Assembly: GCA_951230915.1 (NCBI GenBank)
Contig: OX579641.1
Location: forward strand, 3,162,001-3,226,000
DNA length: 64,000 bases
Reading direction: 5' to 3'
From: Antitrichia curtipendula
Lineage: Eukaryota > Streptophyta > Bryopsida > Hypnales > Leucodontaceae
The position numbers and the translations under genes are program-made. Positions 23,763-36,344 of the stretch are shown here, in pieces. Positions within the stretch are counted from its first letter, which is position 1. The number at the start of each line of letters is the position of its first letter. The notes beneath the pieces are model-generated. The model was not told the DNA's origin. It was given only the letters and a program-made list of their open reading frames with translations, and ran no database searches.

Positions 23763-26720
23763 AAGGGCATAACCTAAGCCGGAAGAGCACCCAAGGAAAG
23801 GGGCGATTTTCTAGTCCCACTATTGCAGGGCAAACAACCTATTTCCAACCACTTAAGCAATTACGCGTATTTGGAGTGCATGTTTTGTGAGTGCTGAATT
23901 TTTTCTATATATAGATATAGAATTTGGAAGGATTGCATATTTTTCCAAAATTTTACTACACAAAACGTAATTACTAAAAAAAAATTAGTGGAAGATTATC
24001 TTTGACCTGTAATGCTCATACAAACCTTTCTCCTTCTGACCATAGATTGATTGTAAAATCAACCAAAGGTTGGTTGCAATATTGACAGCCTTGCAACCAA
24101 TTGTAATGTACCACAGCTACTCCTCGAACTGTGTCACAACTTCATAGAAACAAAGTAGTCTATAGAATATAAATGGGGGGGGGATGGATTGACCACTATA
24201 CCTCAAAGGTGGAATGACCAAAAAAAATTGTTGAGATTAGTAGCAAATGCAAGATAAATGCAATTCATATGGGTTTGTATTGAGTTTTCTCTAACATTCT
24301 AATAATACTTTTGAAATTTTTTAAGTTGAGAACATAGAATAGTCTATATATGAAACTATACTCACTTTGAGTGAATATCGTTGAAGCACAAATTGTCTCA
24401 ACTCTTTCATTGGTTGCTTCAAAAAACTCCTCATCTTTCCTTGATAGCTTTTGAAAAGTTGTGGTGATTTTGATCTACAGAAGTAATCATTGAAGGTCAA
24501 TTTTTAGGTGTCATAGAATGTAAGGTGTTGCAAACAGGTGCTTCTACATTATTTAGAGTGCATGCTTAGTAAAATTTTATACTTGAGGTCAAGTGTAGAA
24601 AATTAAAGATTATAAATACTATCATTGGTTACAAGCTTAGAATTAAAAATTTATTTGCCTTTATTTTGGCTTAGCCCCAAGTGTAAAGGCATTTAAGGAT
24701 CGCTTTCTATGTAGAGTAGTAGATAAATATGATACTAGAAGACAATCTACAATCTATGAAAAGGATGTGATCAAACTAAACAAAGTATCCAATTGAGCAC
24801 CACTTCATTTTATTTGAGATTTGAGAGTTGAATTTCATGCTTTGTTTTTTTCAATCTTCCTCTCTTGGTCAGAAGATGGATTAGAAAGGGATGTATACTT
24901 GAATTTGTAAGTTTGTAATGAATCTAATGGAATATATTTCAATTTATTTCTCATGCAGAGCCCTTTCAAAGTTGGATGAATTCATAATCAACTTCCAACC
25001 TCTATATGTGTAATTTTCTACCTCCAATATTTGAATTGATCAAAACATATTAACTTACCGCGATTCAATGAAATAATGTCCAATCACATATACTTCCTGT
25101 TGAAGAAGGATAATAACTGATTTGAAAATTATCCTATTAGTATAATAAGTTCGTTCCAAGGGAAACAGTCAAGTAGGAAATCAATGCTAATGGGACTAAT
25201 ACCTAAAAATAGGTAATACAATCCAAAAATAGAAGACTATGACCCAATTTGGAAAAATCAATAATCACTCAATCTACAACAACATTGCATATATAATTCA
25301 CTCAAACATAGTTTGACTAACACCATCATACTCCATTCTCAAATAGACTCACAGTCCAATTAGGCACACAATTTCAATCACATACATCAATACCAACTGG
25401 ATATGAATTTCTATCATATTAATCCGAATTGATGAATAAATCACCGTTTACACATTTAATAATTCCATAGTCTTTCACCACAACTGGTTCCTATCCACTT
25501 CCTCTTACTTAATCTCAAAATTTCTTCCATCTTCGTTAAGCTCTTAAAATTCTTTCATCTACCAGATCACTCTAACTTGGACTGAATTGCTTCACTTCTG
25601 CTCACATCGACATTTCTTGGCACACCAATTAGCTCACTCAAAATATCCCACTTGGACACTTGAAACAAGCAAAAACATAACACCAAAAAAAAAATACACA
25701 GCACACTCGGCTGGGACTTGCACTGGACTCTCTCAAACAATGGGTCCTTTTCAAATCGAGAGAGACAACCTAATAGGGACCCAATAGCGGTTACCAAACC
25801 GAATTGGAACTGCAATGAACCGCTCAATTTGGAACTAACTGGATCCATTTGACACATCAGTCCAACTAGGATTTACTTTGTCTGACTTAGCTGGCATTAC
25901 CCTCATAACTCCTAATTGGAACTGACATCATCAAACTCAGCCTTTGAACTGCATCCCAAATAGGTAAAATAAGACTTTAAAAACACCAAATTGATATACA
26001 AACACACCAACTAAATACAAATTACATACAAAAACTTCAAAAATACCCACATAAAGGTAAACAATTAAATTCAAATAGTCTATCTACACTTCCAGCCCAA
26101 CTAAAGTCCTAATCCCAAAATTTGCAGTAACAATCCAAAACACCTTGCAATAATACCGAATAAAATCCTTTCCTACAATAATACAAAGCAGGATCTAAGC
26201 TTAGAGCACTAATTGAAATGTGGCCACTGTGTGTTGCTCCAAGAATATTTGGAATTCCATGCAAACTCTCAAATTCTGCACATATTTGCTTCATCCAATG
26301 TAATGTCTATCTCTAAAAAACCAAGGGTCTCAAAAGCCTTTTAATTCCCCCACCAATTTCTTGAACAATGATCGAAGCACTTGGTATTGACATTCCATAC
26401 AAATCAACAAGGTGGAGACGGCAGCGCACTCAAGGAGAAGGTCAACCACAACGGCCATTGTCTTCGCCCTAAGCTATCTCGGCAGGACGGAGACAGCACC
26501 ATTGATGAATGATAATTTTTTGATTTGTCATAATTGAAACAATTACATGCTTCATAACCATAAAGATCACAAGAGCAAGTAAAAAAAATTGTCTTCTTCA
26601 TTCCATGATACTAAACCAATGTAAAAGAGAAGAAAATTGGAAAGGATGAACAAGAAGAACACAAGTACTATATTGTAGAAAAGAGTAGTGCTTCATAGAA
26701 TGAATATGAGATTTTTCCCC
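23763..26720. other. Anonymous AT-rich DNA
   Basis: Almost 3 kb without a supported gene. A small GC-richer patch at about 26400-26500 holds two versions of a ggtggagacggcagc-type phrase but no clear frame. A run of nine G lies near 24175. Confidence 0.4.
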
Positions 26721-26724
26721 TTCA

Positions 26725-27121
26725 TCCCTAGAAGACCGTGTATATCATTTCCAAAAAACATTCCCAACATGAACTTGAACTAAAATGAAAACTTTACTAC
26801 AATAAGTAGAAATATACGGGAATCAAAATCAATTTTTTTTTTAATTGCAAATGGACACTAGATGGAAAAAAAAAGCCCAAAGTTGTAACCATCAAAATGC
26901 ACTTTTGCAAACTAAAATTGAAACCCTTGTACTTAAATGATTTCCAAAAATTCAATATATACTGGATTGATTTGAAAAATTTACCACAAAAATTAGACAA
27001 ATAGATTCTTTTTTTTCCAACAAGTTTTTTTTATTTTGGGCACTAAATGCAAAAGTTACTGATTTTCAAAGTTGTCTACAGCCCCAAAACGTCCAAAATA
27101 TGTCAATGGGGACCATTAGGG
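26725..27121. mobile_element. TTAA-family MITE, copy J (eroded)
   Basis: The left end TTCA-TCCCTAGAAGACC and right end GGGGACCATTAGGGG-TTAT are decayed versions of the family termini. About 400 bp, no coding capacity. The TTAA sites have mutated, so the call rests on the terminal sequences. Confidence 0.45.
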
Positions 27122-27492
27122 GTTATGGTTCCTATTGGTTGGCCCAAACTCTCTTGGTGATGAAGTTCATTGGTAGACTTCAATTTGTGAAGTTGGCCGG
27201 AAGACTTCTCCAGTTGGTGTTTACACCAAAGGAGTCAAAACTTCTTGAGGCATTGTTTTATTGTCTTTCCATCTTGTCCAACATCCCACCGGTTGCCTCA
27301 AATAACTATGTCTTGGCCAAAACTTCTTGACCCACCGGTGCTTTTCTCCACCGGAGTCTAAAGCGACCCTTAGACTCACTCATACCAACTTTTGGCTAGT
27401 TTTATTTGTAAATTTGACAAAGTCATAAGAATTCTATTTTTTTTCTATCAAATACCAATAGAAATGACAATTACTTGGTATAGGATGCTTGG
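27122..27492. other. No recognisable gene
   Basis: The frame 27100-27330 is open but has no family resemblance. Phrases with CACCGG (about 27287, 27334 and 27350) recur. Nothing else is supported. Confidence 0.35.
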
Positions 27493-27529
27493 TTTCACTA
27501 CATCAAAATGGTTATTGAATATGTCTTAA

Positions 27530-28426
27530 TCCATAAAGTCCCAAGGCCCTCTTTTTCATCAAAAAATGCTCAAAACTTCCCATTTCTAGTGTAAAGAGCA
27601 AAGAATTTTAAAATAATATTTTTTTAAACATTTAACCATAGGATCTTGCAATAGACTAGTGTGAAAATATGTAGAATAAATTTTAGAAACTTTGATTGCG
27701 TAGATTGCAATATAAATGTGTTCAAAGTGGAAAAAACATGTTTCCTTGGTACAGTGGCAAAATAGTTTTTGAATCCTCTTTACAAATTTATTTTCTGCAA
27801 TACACATTTTGAATTTTTAAAAAAATTATCATGAAGAACTAAGTTGAAAGTTTAAGAAAAATGCAACAAAAAAAATCAAAATTTGGTTAAATAGAAGCTA
27901 GTATAAGATAGAGGGAAGAATTAAATCATTTATAGCTTTAAGATGGAATTCAAACACACTAATCCTATTGGAAAGATGAGATTGTTCTAAAACTCAAAGT
28001 TGACTTTGTGGAATTTTTTATTTTGAAAAAATAAAAAAATAAAACTCAAAAACAAACCCTATTCATTATTTTTTCAAGAAGATGCATTCATTGCCTACAA
28101 AACAAGGAGCTCCATAACTATTACACCACAAATCCAAATGGAATGAATCAAATTTTTTCATGTACTAAATAGGAGTACAATCTATGAGATACAATTTATT
28201 TATTTAAAGTTTTTGTGGATTTCTTTTGCTACCCACCAAGTCGTAGTTTGGACTTATTGTATTGAAACTTTTGCTCTTGGGAACCAATTGAACAAAAATC
28301 ATATTCCTAGAAGCTAATAAATTTTTCTATCTTAAAAAAAAAATTTAAAATTTGACAATAGTTTTGCTCATAGGAACTTGCTTGAAATCCATATTGTTCT
28401 CCATAGGAACAATGGGACTTTAGGAA
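27530..28426. mobile_element. TTAA-flanked MITE, copy D
   Basis: TTAA lies at 27526-27529 and 28427-28430. The ends are TCCATAAAGTCCC and GGGACTTTAGGA. The interior aligns with copy A (4457-5371) in the same orientation, with shared phrases such as ccataggatcttgcaatagactag. 897 bp, no coding capacity. Confidence 0.68.
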
Positions 28427-28551
28427 TTAACTATTTATTAAAAGGACATACTATATACATTGGTTGTAGTATTGTTGTAGTATTTGCGGTATGCAAGGTT
28501 GTAGTGTTGTTAGATAAGTCACACTAATTTTCATACTAGACAATTATTCAG

Positions 28552-28780
28552 TGCCACATTTAACTACTTTTGGACTATTTAATGAATTTTGGACTAAACA
28601 TCCAAAGATCACGGGATAATAACATCATGAGATCTCCCAATGTTTGTATAGATCTCTTGATGTTTCTACTGATCTCTTGATGTTTTAGATTATCTCTTGA
28701 TGACTATTGTGAAATCTCCCGATGACCATTATTAATTATGGTCTTTCAAAAGTCCAAAAGTAGTTAAATATGGCATTCAC
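28552..28780. mobile_element. Fold-back MITE with internal ATCTCTTGATGTTT repeats, copy 1
   Basis: The termini are TGCCACATTTAACTACTTTT and the complement ending AGTAGTTAAATATGGCA. Inside are several tandem-like repeats of the type agATCTCttGATGTTT. Related copies are at 29011-29250 and, split by an insertion, at 37617-38778. About 230 bp, non-coding. Confidence 0.7.
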
Positions 28781-29010
28781 CCGTACTAAACAACTATTTT
28801 GATGTAGTGAAAATAGAGTTTATGTAGACTAAAAAAACTACACACAAAAAGGCCTACATGACAAAATAGACTTGTTGTGCATTTGTCATTTGCTCATGGT
28901 CATTTGCTCTACACAAACCATGTTTCCACTACTTTCACCTATCCTAATAATGCTTGTGATGCCAATTTACTTGAATCATATTGCTTTGAATTTGTGCAAG
29001 TAGAAACACT

Positions 29011-29250
29011 ATGCCACATTTAACTACTTTTGGACTTTTACGTGAATTTTGGACAAAACATTTAGAAATCTCCGGATAATAACATCTGGAGATCTCCAGA
29101 TGTTTGTGTAGATCTTCAAATGTTCTATATTGATCTCCCGATGTTTTACATAGATCTCTTGATGTTTTACATTATCTCCAAATGACCATTTTTTTTCTAT
29201 TATTAATTTTGGACCCTTTGAAAGTCCAAAAGTAGTTAAATGCGGCATTA
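29011..29250. mobile_element. Fold-back MITE with internal repeats, copy 2
   Basis: Same termini (TGCCACATTTAACTACTTTT ... AGTAGTTAAATGCGGCA) and the same internal ATCTCC-GATGTTT type repeats as the copy about 0.46 kb upstream. Confidence 0.7.
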
Positions 29251-30285
29251 CTATTGTATAGTACCAATTTCCACAAAATTGATTTTTTTGTGGTGACACT
29301 AACTTTCTGGGTGACGCTGATTCTCCACCACCAACCAATAGGACAAATCCGTGTAGTGCTCCCAATTAATCCATGTAGGATTTGTTCCCAAGCAAGTGTA
29401 GGAATTCGATTTGTTCCGTACAAAGAAACAAATCCCTCCCCGGAAGGAATAAAGGAGAAACTTTTAAACCAGCTGACTCACTACTATCCCCTCAAAAACA
29501 GTCACCACTGATGAGACTGAGTCATCACATGTCTTTAATTGATGAGAGTGAGTCACATGACCTCGAACTTAAGTTATTTATTTTTCCGCATTGGTAAGGT
29601 AAACCCAGGCTATGAGACTCACAATGACTAGTTGGCATCATTGAATTTTAAAAAAAAAATAATTATATACTATCATTTATTATATTGACTAAGTATGAAT
29701 TTGTTATAAATTTTTGAAGTGAGTTGTCTAATTGGCCCAAAAGAATCCCTAGACTACTTGAAAATCAATTAAAAAAAAAAGTGTATCCATAATGGTCATC
29801 TTACTCACCAATAGCAATCAAAATATTTCCTAACATGACCACAATATTTGAGGCCTAAAAAAGTCACTTCAGACATGCAATGAATTTACACTCAAAAGGT
29901 TGAAAATTGCTATTATAGTCACTAATCACTTCACCACTATGACTACCACCCAAGACATTGATTGTAGTCACTAACTCTCAACCTACATATTGTAGTCCTC
30001 TTTTCATTTGTTGAAAAAAGCCTATCATGAGTTGATGCAAGCCTGTAATGGGACATTCCCTAGGTGTCTATCATGGGTGGTTTGCCTGTCATGGGCTAGT
30101 TTATCTTATTCCATTAGAGAAGAGAGAGAGAAATAATTCCAACCATTTATATATAGGTTGGCGTAAATGAAGAATTTATTCATCTAGGGTCCCACCTTGA
30201 ATCTCAAGAGGAATAAAAAGTCACACCAAGACTATATATCCTAGCAAGAGAGAAGATTCTATGCTACCCACATATAAGGAAGCAC
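29251..30285. repeat. Repeat-bearing DNA without a gene
   Basis: 29260-29600 is of mixed composition with no recognisable protein. 29790-30110 is the inverted counterpart of the dispersed repeat at 6500-6800. No gene is supported. Confidence 0.45.
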
Positions 30286-30289
30286 TTGA

Positions 30290-31172
30290 CCCCCCTAAAG
30301 GACCATTGTCCCATTAGGGGACAAAATGGAATTTGGGCATATTCCTATAATCTCATATTTAGTGGAATTTTCTCATAAGATAGAAAAATTTCTTAGTTTT
30401 GTTGGAATATAATTTTTATTTCAATTGGTGGCCAAGAGCAAAAGGTATGTTGTCTGAAACATAATTTTCACTTTGCCGGACAAAAAACAAAATCCACAAA
30501 AACTTGAAATTAAATTTTTAGATTTTTTTCTTATAGATCATTTTTTTCCATATGTGAATCTTTGATTCATTCCATTTGGATTAATGATGTGAAAGTTATA
30601 TACAATCTTATTTTTTGAGCAATCTAAGCATCTTCTTGAAAAAATAACTTATAGGATTCATTTTTGAATGCAATTTTCACAATTTTTCAAAAAATATTAC
30701 TTGACAAGGTTAAATCTTTTTGCTACAACAATCTCATTGTTCGAATTTTTGTGTTTCAATCCCATTTTAGAGCTATTAAAGTTTTATTATTTTTTCAATC
30801 TTGGACCTACTTCTACTTAATAGCAAGTTTTTTTTGAATTTTTTCCTAAACTTTCAATTCAATTCTTCAATACAGAAATTTTTTAAATTCAAAGTCTATT
30901 GTGCAGAAACATTCACAAATGGAAATCAAAGTCATCTAAAATTGTAGGCTAGTATTAAAAAAATATTTTTTTCCAACTTTGAATGCCGATATCTTTCAAT
31001 TTGTACGGTCAAAATTCAAGAAATTTGTACCACATGATCTTAGACAAGTAAAGCATAAGATCCTATAGTTAGATTCTAAAGATAACTTTTTAAAATTTTC
31101 TTGAGTGAACACATTAGAAATGGGAATTTTGAATGGTTTTTGACCCCGCAAAATGGCCCTAGTTCTTTAGGA
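30290..31172. mobile_element. TTAA-family MITE, copy E (inverted, eroded)
   Basis: The left end reads TTGA-CCCCCCTAAAGGACC. The right end is ...GCCCTAGTTCTTTAGGA followed by TAAT. The interior is the inverted counterpart of copy A, for example gttggaatataatttt and gatcttagacaagt. No coding capacity. Confidence 0.6.
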
Positions 31173-31235
31173 TAATTGCAGAGTGTAATGTTGGAGATAC
31201 TAAAGTTATGTTAGGTTTTTGGTATTTATGGGTGA

Positions 31236-31952
31236 TTGCAAGAAACACTTGTCCTATTTCTTGTCCCCTTGGTCTCAAACAAGTGATTTTTGGTTCATAA
31301 TTTTTGCGTCGTATGTTCGTTTTCTGTCAAATTTGAAGGGCAGGTATATGTACTAGTTTTAGACATTCTCTAATTTTTTCCAATTTAAAGAAATTTATTT
31401 ATTATTTTTAAACTGCCCCAGATTGGATGTCTACCTTGGCCATTTTGGAGGTTTTTAGTCCTATTTTTGATCCAAAATGCAATTTTGAAGCTCTAAATTG
31501 GGATATAAGGATTTGTACTAAAGTTACTCAAGCTCACGAAGGATTTTTAAAAAATAGTAAATTTTCCACCTTCGACATGTGCTCAAAGTGCACTACCTTT
31601 GTGCACGTACAGAGAACACAATTTTGTTTTTCCCAAGATGAAAATGGTTGAAAAGAAGCATCTTAATGTTAGTAAAAATGGCTTTATTTTTGAGAATTTT
31701 TTGAATCTTTTTACTAATTTCTAAAAATCAAATTCAAAAGTATCTATTTTCTTGTATTTTTCCATCACGCTTTTTTTGTGCATAACTTTTAGAGATAAAT
31801 TTTTTTAGACCTAAACTTTCACCCATATACTATTTTAAAAGCTTTACATATTTTATATATTTTATTTTATTTAAAAAAAAATTATTCCAAAAAGTCATAG
31901 TACTCCAGTACTGAAGCCATTTTGGCCACAAAACACCAGGTGTTTCTTGCAA
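31236..31952. mobile_element. 717-bp TIR element of unknown superfamily
   Basis: TTGCAAGAAACAC at the left is matched by GTGTTTCTTGCAA at the right, a 13-bp perfect inverted repeat followed by partly matching sequence. The interior is AT-rich. A frame at 31427-31651 is open but has no resemblance to a transposase. Confidence 0.55.
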
Positions 31953-33920
31953 CTACCCTTATGAGGTGTTGAAATTAGTAGGTAGAGGTTGATTATTATT
32001 TCTTAGTTTCCTTTTGTGAAGAAGAACGTATGTGGTGTATTTGATGGCAATGTTGTTGATGTTGTGTAATATATTTTAAATTTTTAAATTTATTTTACTT
32101 TTATTTTGATTGTGGCATCAACACATGACATACTAGATATTGTCAAATTATTGAATTCTTGTCTTTACCATAGCGTATTACCATGTATAGGATATCAAAG
32201 TGGTCGTACAAAATAGGCCCTATATAATGGATTTATCCTTGGAAAAAATATAATTTTTTCTATTTGCCATCCATAATAAAATTTGAAAATTTTGAATTCA
32301 TATTTGCAATTAGAGATCCAAATTAGCCAGGATAGTTGAGGAACATAGAATCAACACAACATAGTATAGACAGAGCTATTTTTTTACAGTTACCTTGCAG
32401 AACCTACTTAATGTGACTACTTTAACATCCTACCTATTATATTGTCTGTCAATTAATTGAATCTCCAAAGCATGAATAAATGAAACATAGTGTTCCAAGT
32501 ACTAAGGCTCCATTTATATTAGCCTTGGGGCCAAATGAAAGGCCACCCCAATTTGTCCTCAATCTAACCTCAATTCAACCCTCCAGCCCCAATTAATATA
32601 AAGTATTGAAGCCCAATTCTAGGGCTCAATTTCCAATTTATGTGTTCTTGGATTTTTTCAATACTCAATTAAAAAAACATAAAAATTTGAATATTTTCTA
32701 CTCAAAGAAATAGGAGAGAGTTAATTTTTTTCCCATTTTTTTAAAATAGAAAAATAGAAAAATGTTTAAAAAAAAAATTTAGACTTATTTTCAATTCATA
32801 TTATTAATATTTTAATAAAAAGAGTTTTTTTTTAAATTTGAACCTTTTCATTTCTCTTCCTATTTCTTGTCAACATTTAGATTAATTATTAGTGACTTGT
32901 ATGGGATGGCCTATTGAAGTTGTACAAGGGTCTACTAATGCTCGATTCCAAAATATAAAATATGTGCAAAAAAATCCAAAAATTGCTAAGAGAAAAAAAT
33001 ATTTATTATTGATTTTCAGAAAAATAATTACCTAGTTCATCTTTTTTACATGAATAGATTTCTTGGACAAACCAAATTTATGTATATTTCTTAGTATTGC
33101 AACATACATTTGTGTATATGCATTTGTGTATATGCATATACATTCATGTATATGCAACATACATATATTATTTGTATGCTAATACGAATCGCCATTGAAA
33201 CAATGTAGACATCACATGGCAAGCATATCTCTCTACAAGCACAAGAACTAACTTTTCACTATTATTGCCATGTCCCCCTCTTGCTTTGATTCTCTCGTAA
33301 ATTTTTATTTTAACAAGTTGAATTAGAAGATTTTGATCATACAAGGTAGCTACTATGCCTAGTTACCATTATTAGATTGGTCAAATTTTCAAATTTTTTT
33401 GTTGGCAAGTGAACGGAGTTTCTAACGCACCAAATAATGTGGCATTTGGATTCCATATGCAAAGTTAGAAAGGATCAAAGTTTAAAATATAATTTTTGTT
33501 GATTGACAGTAGAGATGTTTATGATCCAACAGAGGACCCCTAATCCAGCCCTAGATGGGAGTTTGGGGCCATCCAAAACCTTGGCCCGATTGTTGCCTTG
33601 GGGCTAGAAGGTTTGGAGCCTAACCTATGCTAACTAAGGCAACACATTGAATGAATTGTAGTTCCAGTCCGATCCTAATATAAAGCCTTTGGGTTGGGTT
33701 TGGAGAAATTGAGTGATCCCATTGTTTAAAATTTGGAGAATTCAGGCCAATCTTCAATCAAAATGTATGAGTTCGGGTCTAAATTACTTTGATTTGTTGT
33801 ATTAATGAGGGTCCAAAATTAGTATAGTTGCAAGGGAAACAATTTTTTTTGTACATACAAAAGCTCTTAACTTTTTATACCACCAGCATCAGTCACATGC
33901 ATTGTGCCCAAAAATCTCAG
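31953..33920. other. Anonymous AT-rich DNA with a TATGCA/TACAT cluster
   Basis: No gene. A short palindromic run of tgtatatgcat units lies at about 33085-33180. Other parts show only low-complexity sequence. Confidence 0.4.
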
Positions 33921-34007
33921 TACTCCCTTTGTTTGAGAATAAAATAGTATTTCCTTTGCAAAAATACAATGGAAAACACTACTTTCATTCTGAAAACAAA
34001 GGGAGTA
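33921..34007. mobile_element. Short Stowaway-like MITE
   Basis: It starts TACTCCCTTTGTTT and ends AAACAAAGGGAGTA, with pairing through nearly the whole 87 bp and TA at each border. Typical of Tc1/mariner-dependent MITEs; it is essentially a hairpin without a body. Confidence 0.75.
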
Positions 34008-34785
34008 TTTCATTCCAAGATGCACTAATTTACAATTTAAATATAATTGAACCTCACAATTTCATTTCATTGTTTTACATCAACTAAAACTGCAGTGTTG
34101 AATTGGGGCTGGATTGTAGGTCCAAACGCATACAAATTGGTCGAGCCTTCCATCCAACCCTAAGGCTAGTAAAAAGTGGGCCTAAGTACCAAGTGACTTC
34201 AAGTGAAGCAACATCTCAAATCTACATTAAAAAAAACTGGTGAATAATTCAAAGTTAGTCAATGCAATTGAAAAACAATCTATATGCAATTTGGCAAAAT
34301 ACCGGTGAAAAAATCTATAACAAAATTTCTATTTGGATTTTAAAAATAGAAAAAATAACCACTCCGTATTTTCAAAAACCAATTCAATTAATATTTGAGA
34401 ATTGAAGGAAAATGGCCGGTAAAACTCAAAAAACTTTCCGATTTGAGCCTCAAATCGTTGCCTCATGTTGCTTGCAAAATTGCCGGCCAGGCCAATCAGA
34501 TTCGACCACATGGTCCCATTTTAAGCAAATCATCATGAACCAATCATTGCTTGGAGAGTCGTGCTGGCCAAATGAGGGGTCCACGTCATGTTATGCCACA
34601 TTCCTTCAGTGCTGGCTGTGGCAACTAGAAGCCGTTCGTGGACTAATTTTGTTCACTGTAGACTGGAACTGCCGCAGTTGATACGACTCCCTCAACCCTG
34701 GGAGCCAGATCCTGGCTTTTGGATGACTATTGGAGGATGTAAATCAAGTTTTTTCATCCATTTTTTGGGGAGTAGCTTGCTTGTC
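34008..34785. other. No recognisable gene
   Basis: 34400-34780 is GC-richer than its surroundings, but no conserved frame is seen. It directly precedes the MULE-like MITE. Confidence 0.4.
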
Positions 34786-35019
34786 GGCCAGGGAGGACTG
34801 ACCCCTCTATTGCCCCTCCAGAGGGTAAACGTAAAAATTGCCCCCTATTTTGTGCCGTTAAAATTTTAGATTTCATCACACACTCTAGCTAATTTGGGGT
34901 CTCTGATTCCAAATATGAATTTAGAATTAAAAAAAGAAAATTGTGTGAAAAATAGAAAGTTCCAGCGTTTTCTATGAGGGTAAAAAAGGGGGCAATAGAG
35001 GGGTCAATCCTCCCTGGCC
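34786..35019. mobile_element. MULE-like MITE with 10-bp target duplication
   Basis: The inverted ends of about 31 bp begin GGCCAGGGAGGACTGACCCC and pair with the right end GGGGTCAATCCTCCCTGGCC. The decamer CTTGCTTGTC occurs directly on both sides (34776-34785 and 35020-35029). Target duplications of 9-11 bp are characteristic of Mutator-like elements. 234 bp, non-coding. Confidence 0.8.
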
Positions 35020-35107
35020 CTTGCTTGTCATGTGCTGGAAAATGTCATCATGGGGTCTTCGCACATTTTCTTAATGAATTTGGATGTGTGTGCCATTGAT
35101 GCCCTTG

Positions 35108-35521
35108 TAAGGTAGTATGCTCTTAAAGCAACCATTTAAGGGCTGGTCCGCCTTTTTCACAGGCTTTCGTGGATGAAAATATTTTTAGATCATTTTTCAG
35201 TGAAAGAAAAATAGATGTGGTATCTAACACAAGTGGTTTTGTATTTTTCCAATCATTTTTGAATTACTTATGAATTTTCAAAAATTCAGGGCATAGGCAC
35301 CTATTTGTGACCATAGGTCTTCCAAAATCTGTCCACTTGCAATTTGTAAAGAGATGTGCAGAAATCAAAGACAATGATTGGCTCTTGCAATAGAAAAACA
35401 ATTTTTCCTCAATGCATTCAATTGCTAAACTAGTCCATTTAAGGATCACCTCGTCTCCATTCTTCACCTAAAAATAGGGGCGGTTTCAAGAAGATGGGCG
35501 CTTTTAGAGCACACTACCTTA
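35108..35521. mobile_element. 414-bp TIR element, copy 2 of the dispersed repeat
   Basis: TAAGGTAGTATGCTCTTAAA at the left pairs with ...TTTTAGAGCACACTACCTTA at the right. The body matches 23370-23762. No target duplication was found and there is no gene. Confidence 0.6.
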
Positions 35522-36340
35522 GTGTATTTGTCAACTTCTAACTCTAAGCACTAGATTTGAATATCGTCTATAGAAATGGGGTTTTTAAAATTTGATTTCA
35601 TCTTGTAGAATGAAGCAAATCAAGTCTAGCTTTTTACTTCGAAAAGCTCAAAAAAACAGATATTTTACTACAATTTGAACATTGGGACTATTATTATAGT
35701 GTATTGAATTCCTAATTACACAATGACATGGACAATTGAATTATCAATATAATATTATTCACTCTTACATACACTTGTGGTCAAATTTTCAATTTTTTTG
35801 AGCTAATTTTGTATTAGAGATGGGTGTTTTTTCACTTTTTCTTCATGAAAACAAGATAATTTCAAATTGTTACCAATAAACCTGAAAATTTTATTACTCA
35901 CAAAAGACATAATTTCATCTTTGAAAAATAAAATAAAATGATTCTCACTCAAACTTATTTGAAAAAATAGAGGAAACAAAGAATACAAAATTGAGATAAA
36001 ATATATGGTCATAGGATTTGTCATTCTAGGGGTAACCCCTTAGCACTTCAATGCCCAAAATTTGAACAGTGAATACAAAGGTTTTGATGACTTTTTTGAC
36101 GACATAAGTTTTCATTCATCCCAAACAATTCTTGACTTCTTATTCTTTAATTTGCTAAAATCAAAACAAATAGTATATATTTATATAGATATAAGTAAAA
36201 ATATGCAAAAATTCAATAAAAGATTCAGGCACCAAGTGTTTTAGGATTACAGCATTTACAAAAAGTTTTTTTTAATACACACTCATCCCTAATGCAACTT
36301 AGATTTTTCAAGTGTTCAATATTAACCATTTTTGTATCAT
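35522..36340. other. Anonymous AT-rich DNA
   Basis: No supported feature; the only open frames are short and AT-driven. Confidence 0.4.
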
Positions 36341-36344
36341 TTAA

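Larger units (their letters stand above)
27493..28812. mobile_element. Composite element with TTTCACTACATCAAAAT termini
   Basis: TTTCACTACATCAAAATGGTT at the left and its near-perfect complement ending ATTTTGATGTAGTGAAA at the right delimit about 1.32 kb. CACTAC starts at 27496, as in CACTA-type termini. Inside lie a TTAA MITE (27530-28426) and a fold-back MITE (28552-28780). It may therefore be a short CACTA-like element that served as a target for both, or a chance pairing of dispersed ends. Confidence 0.4.
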
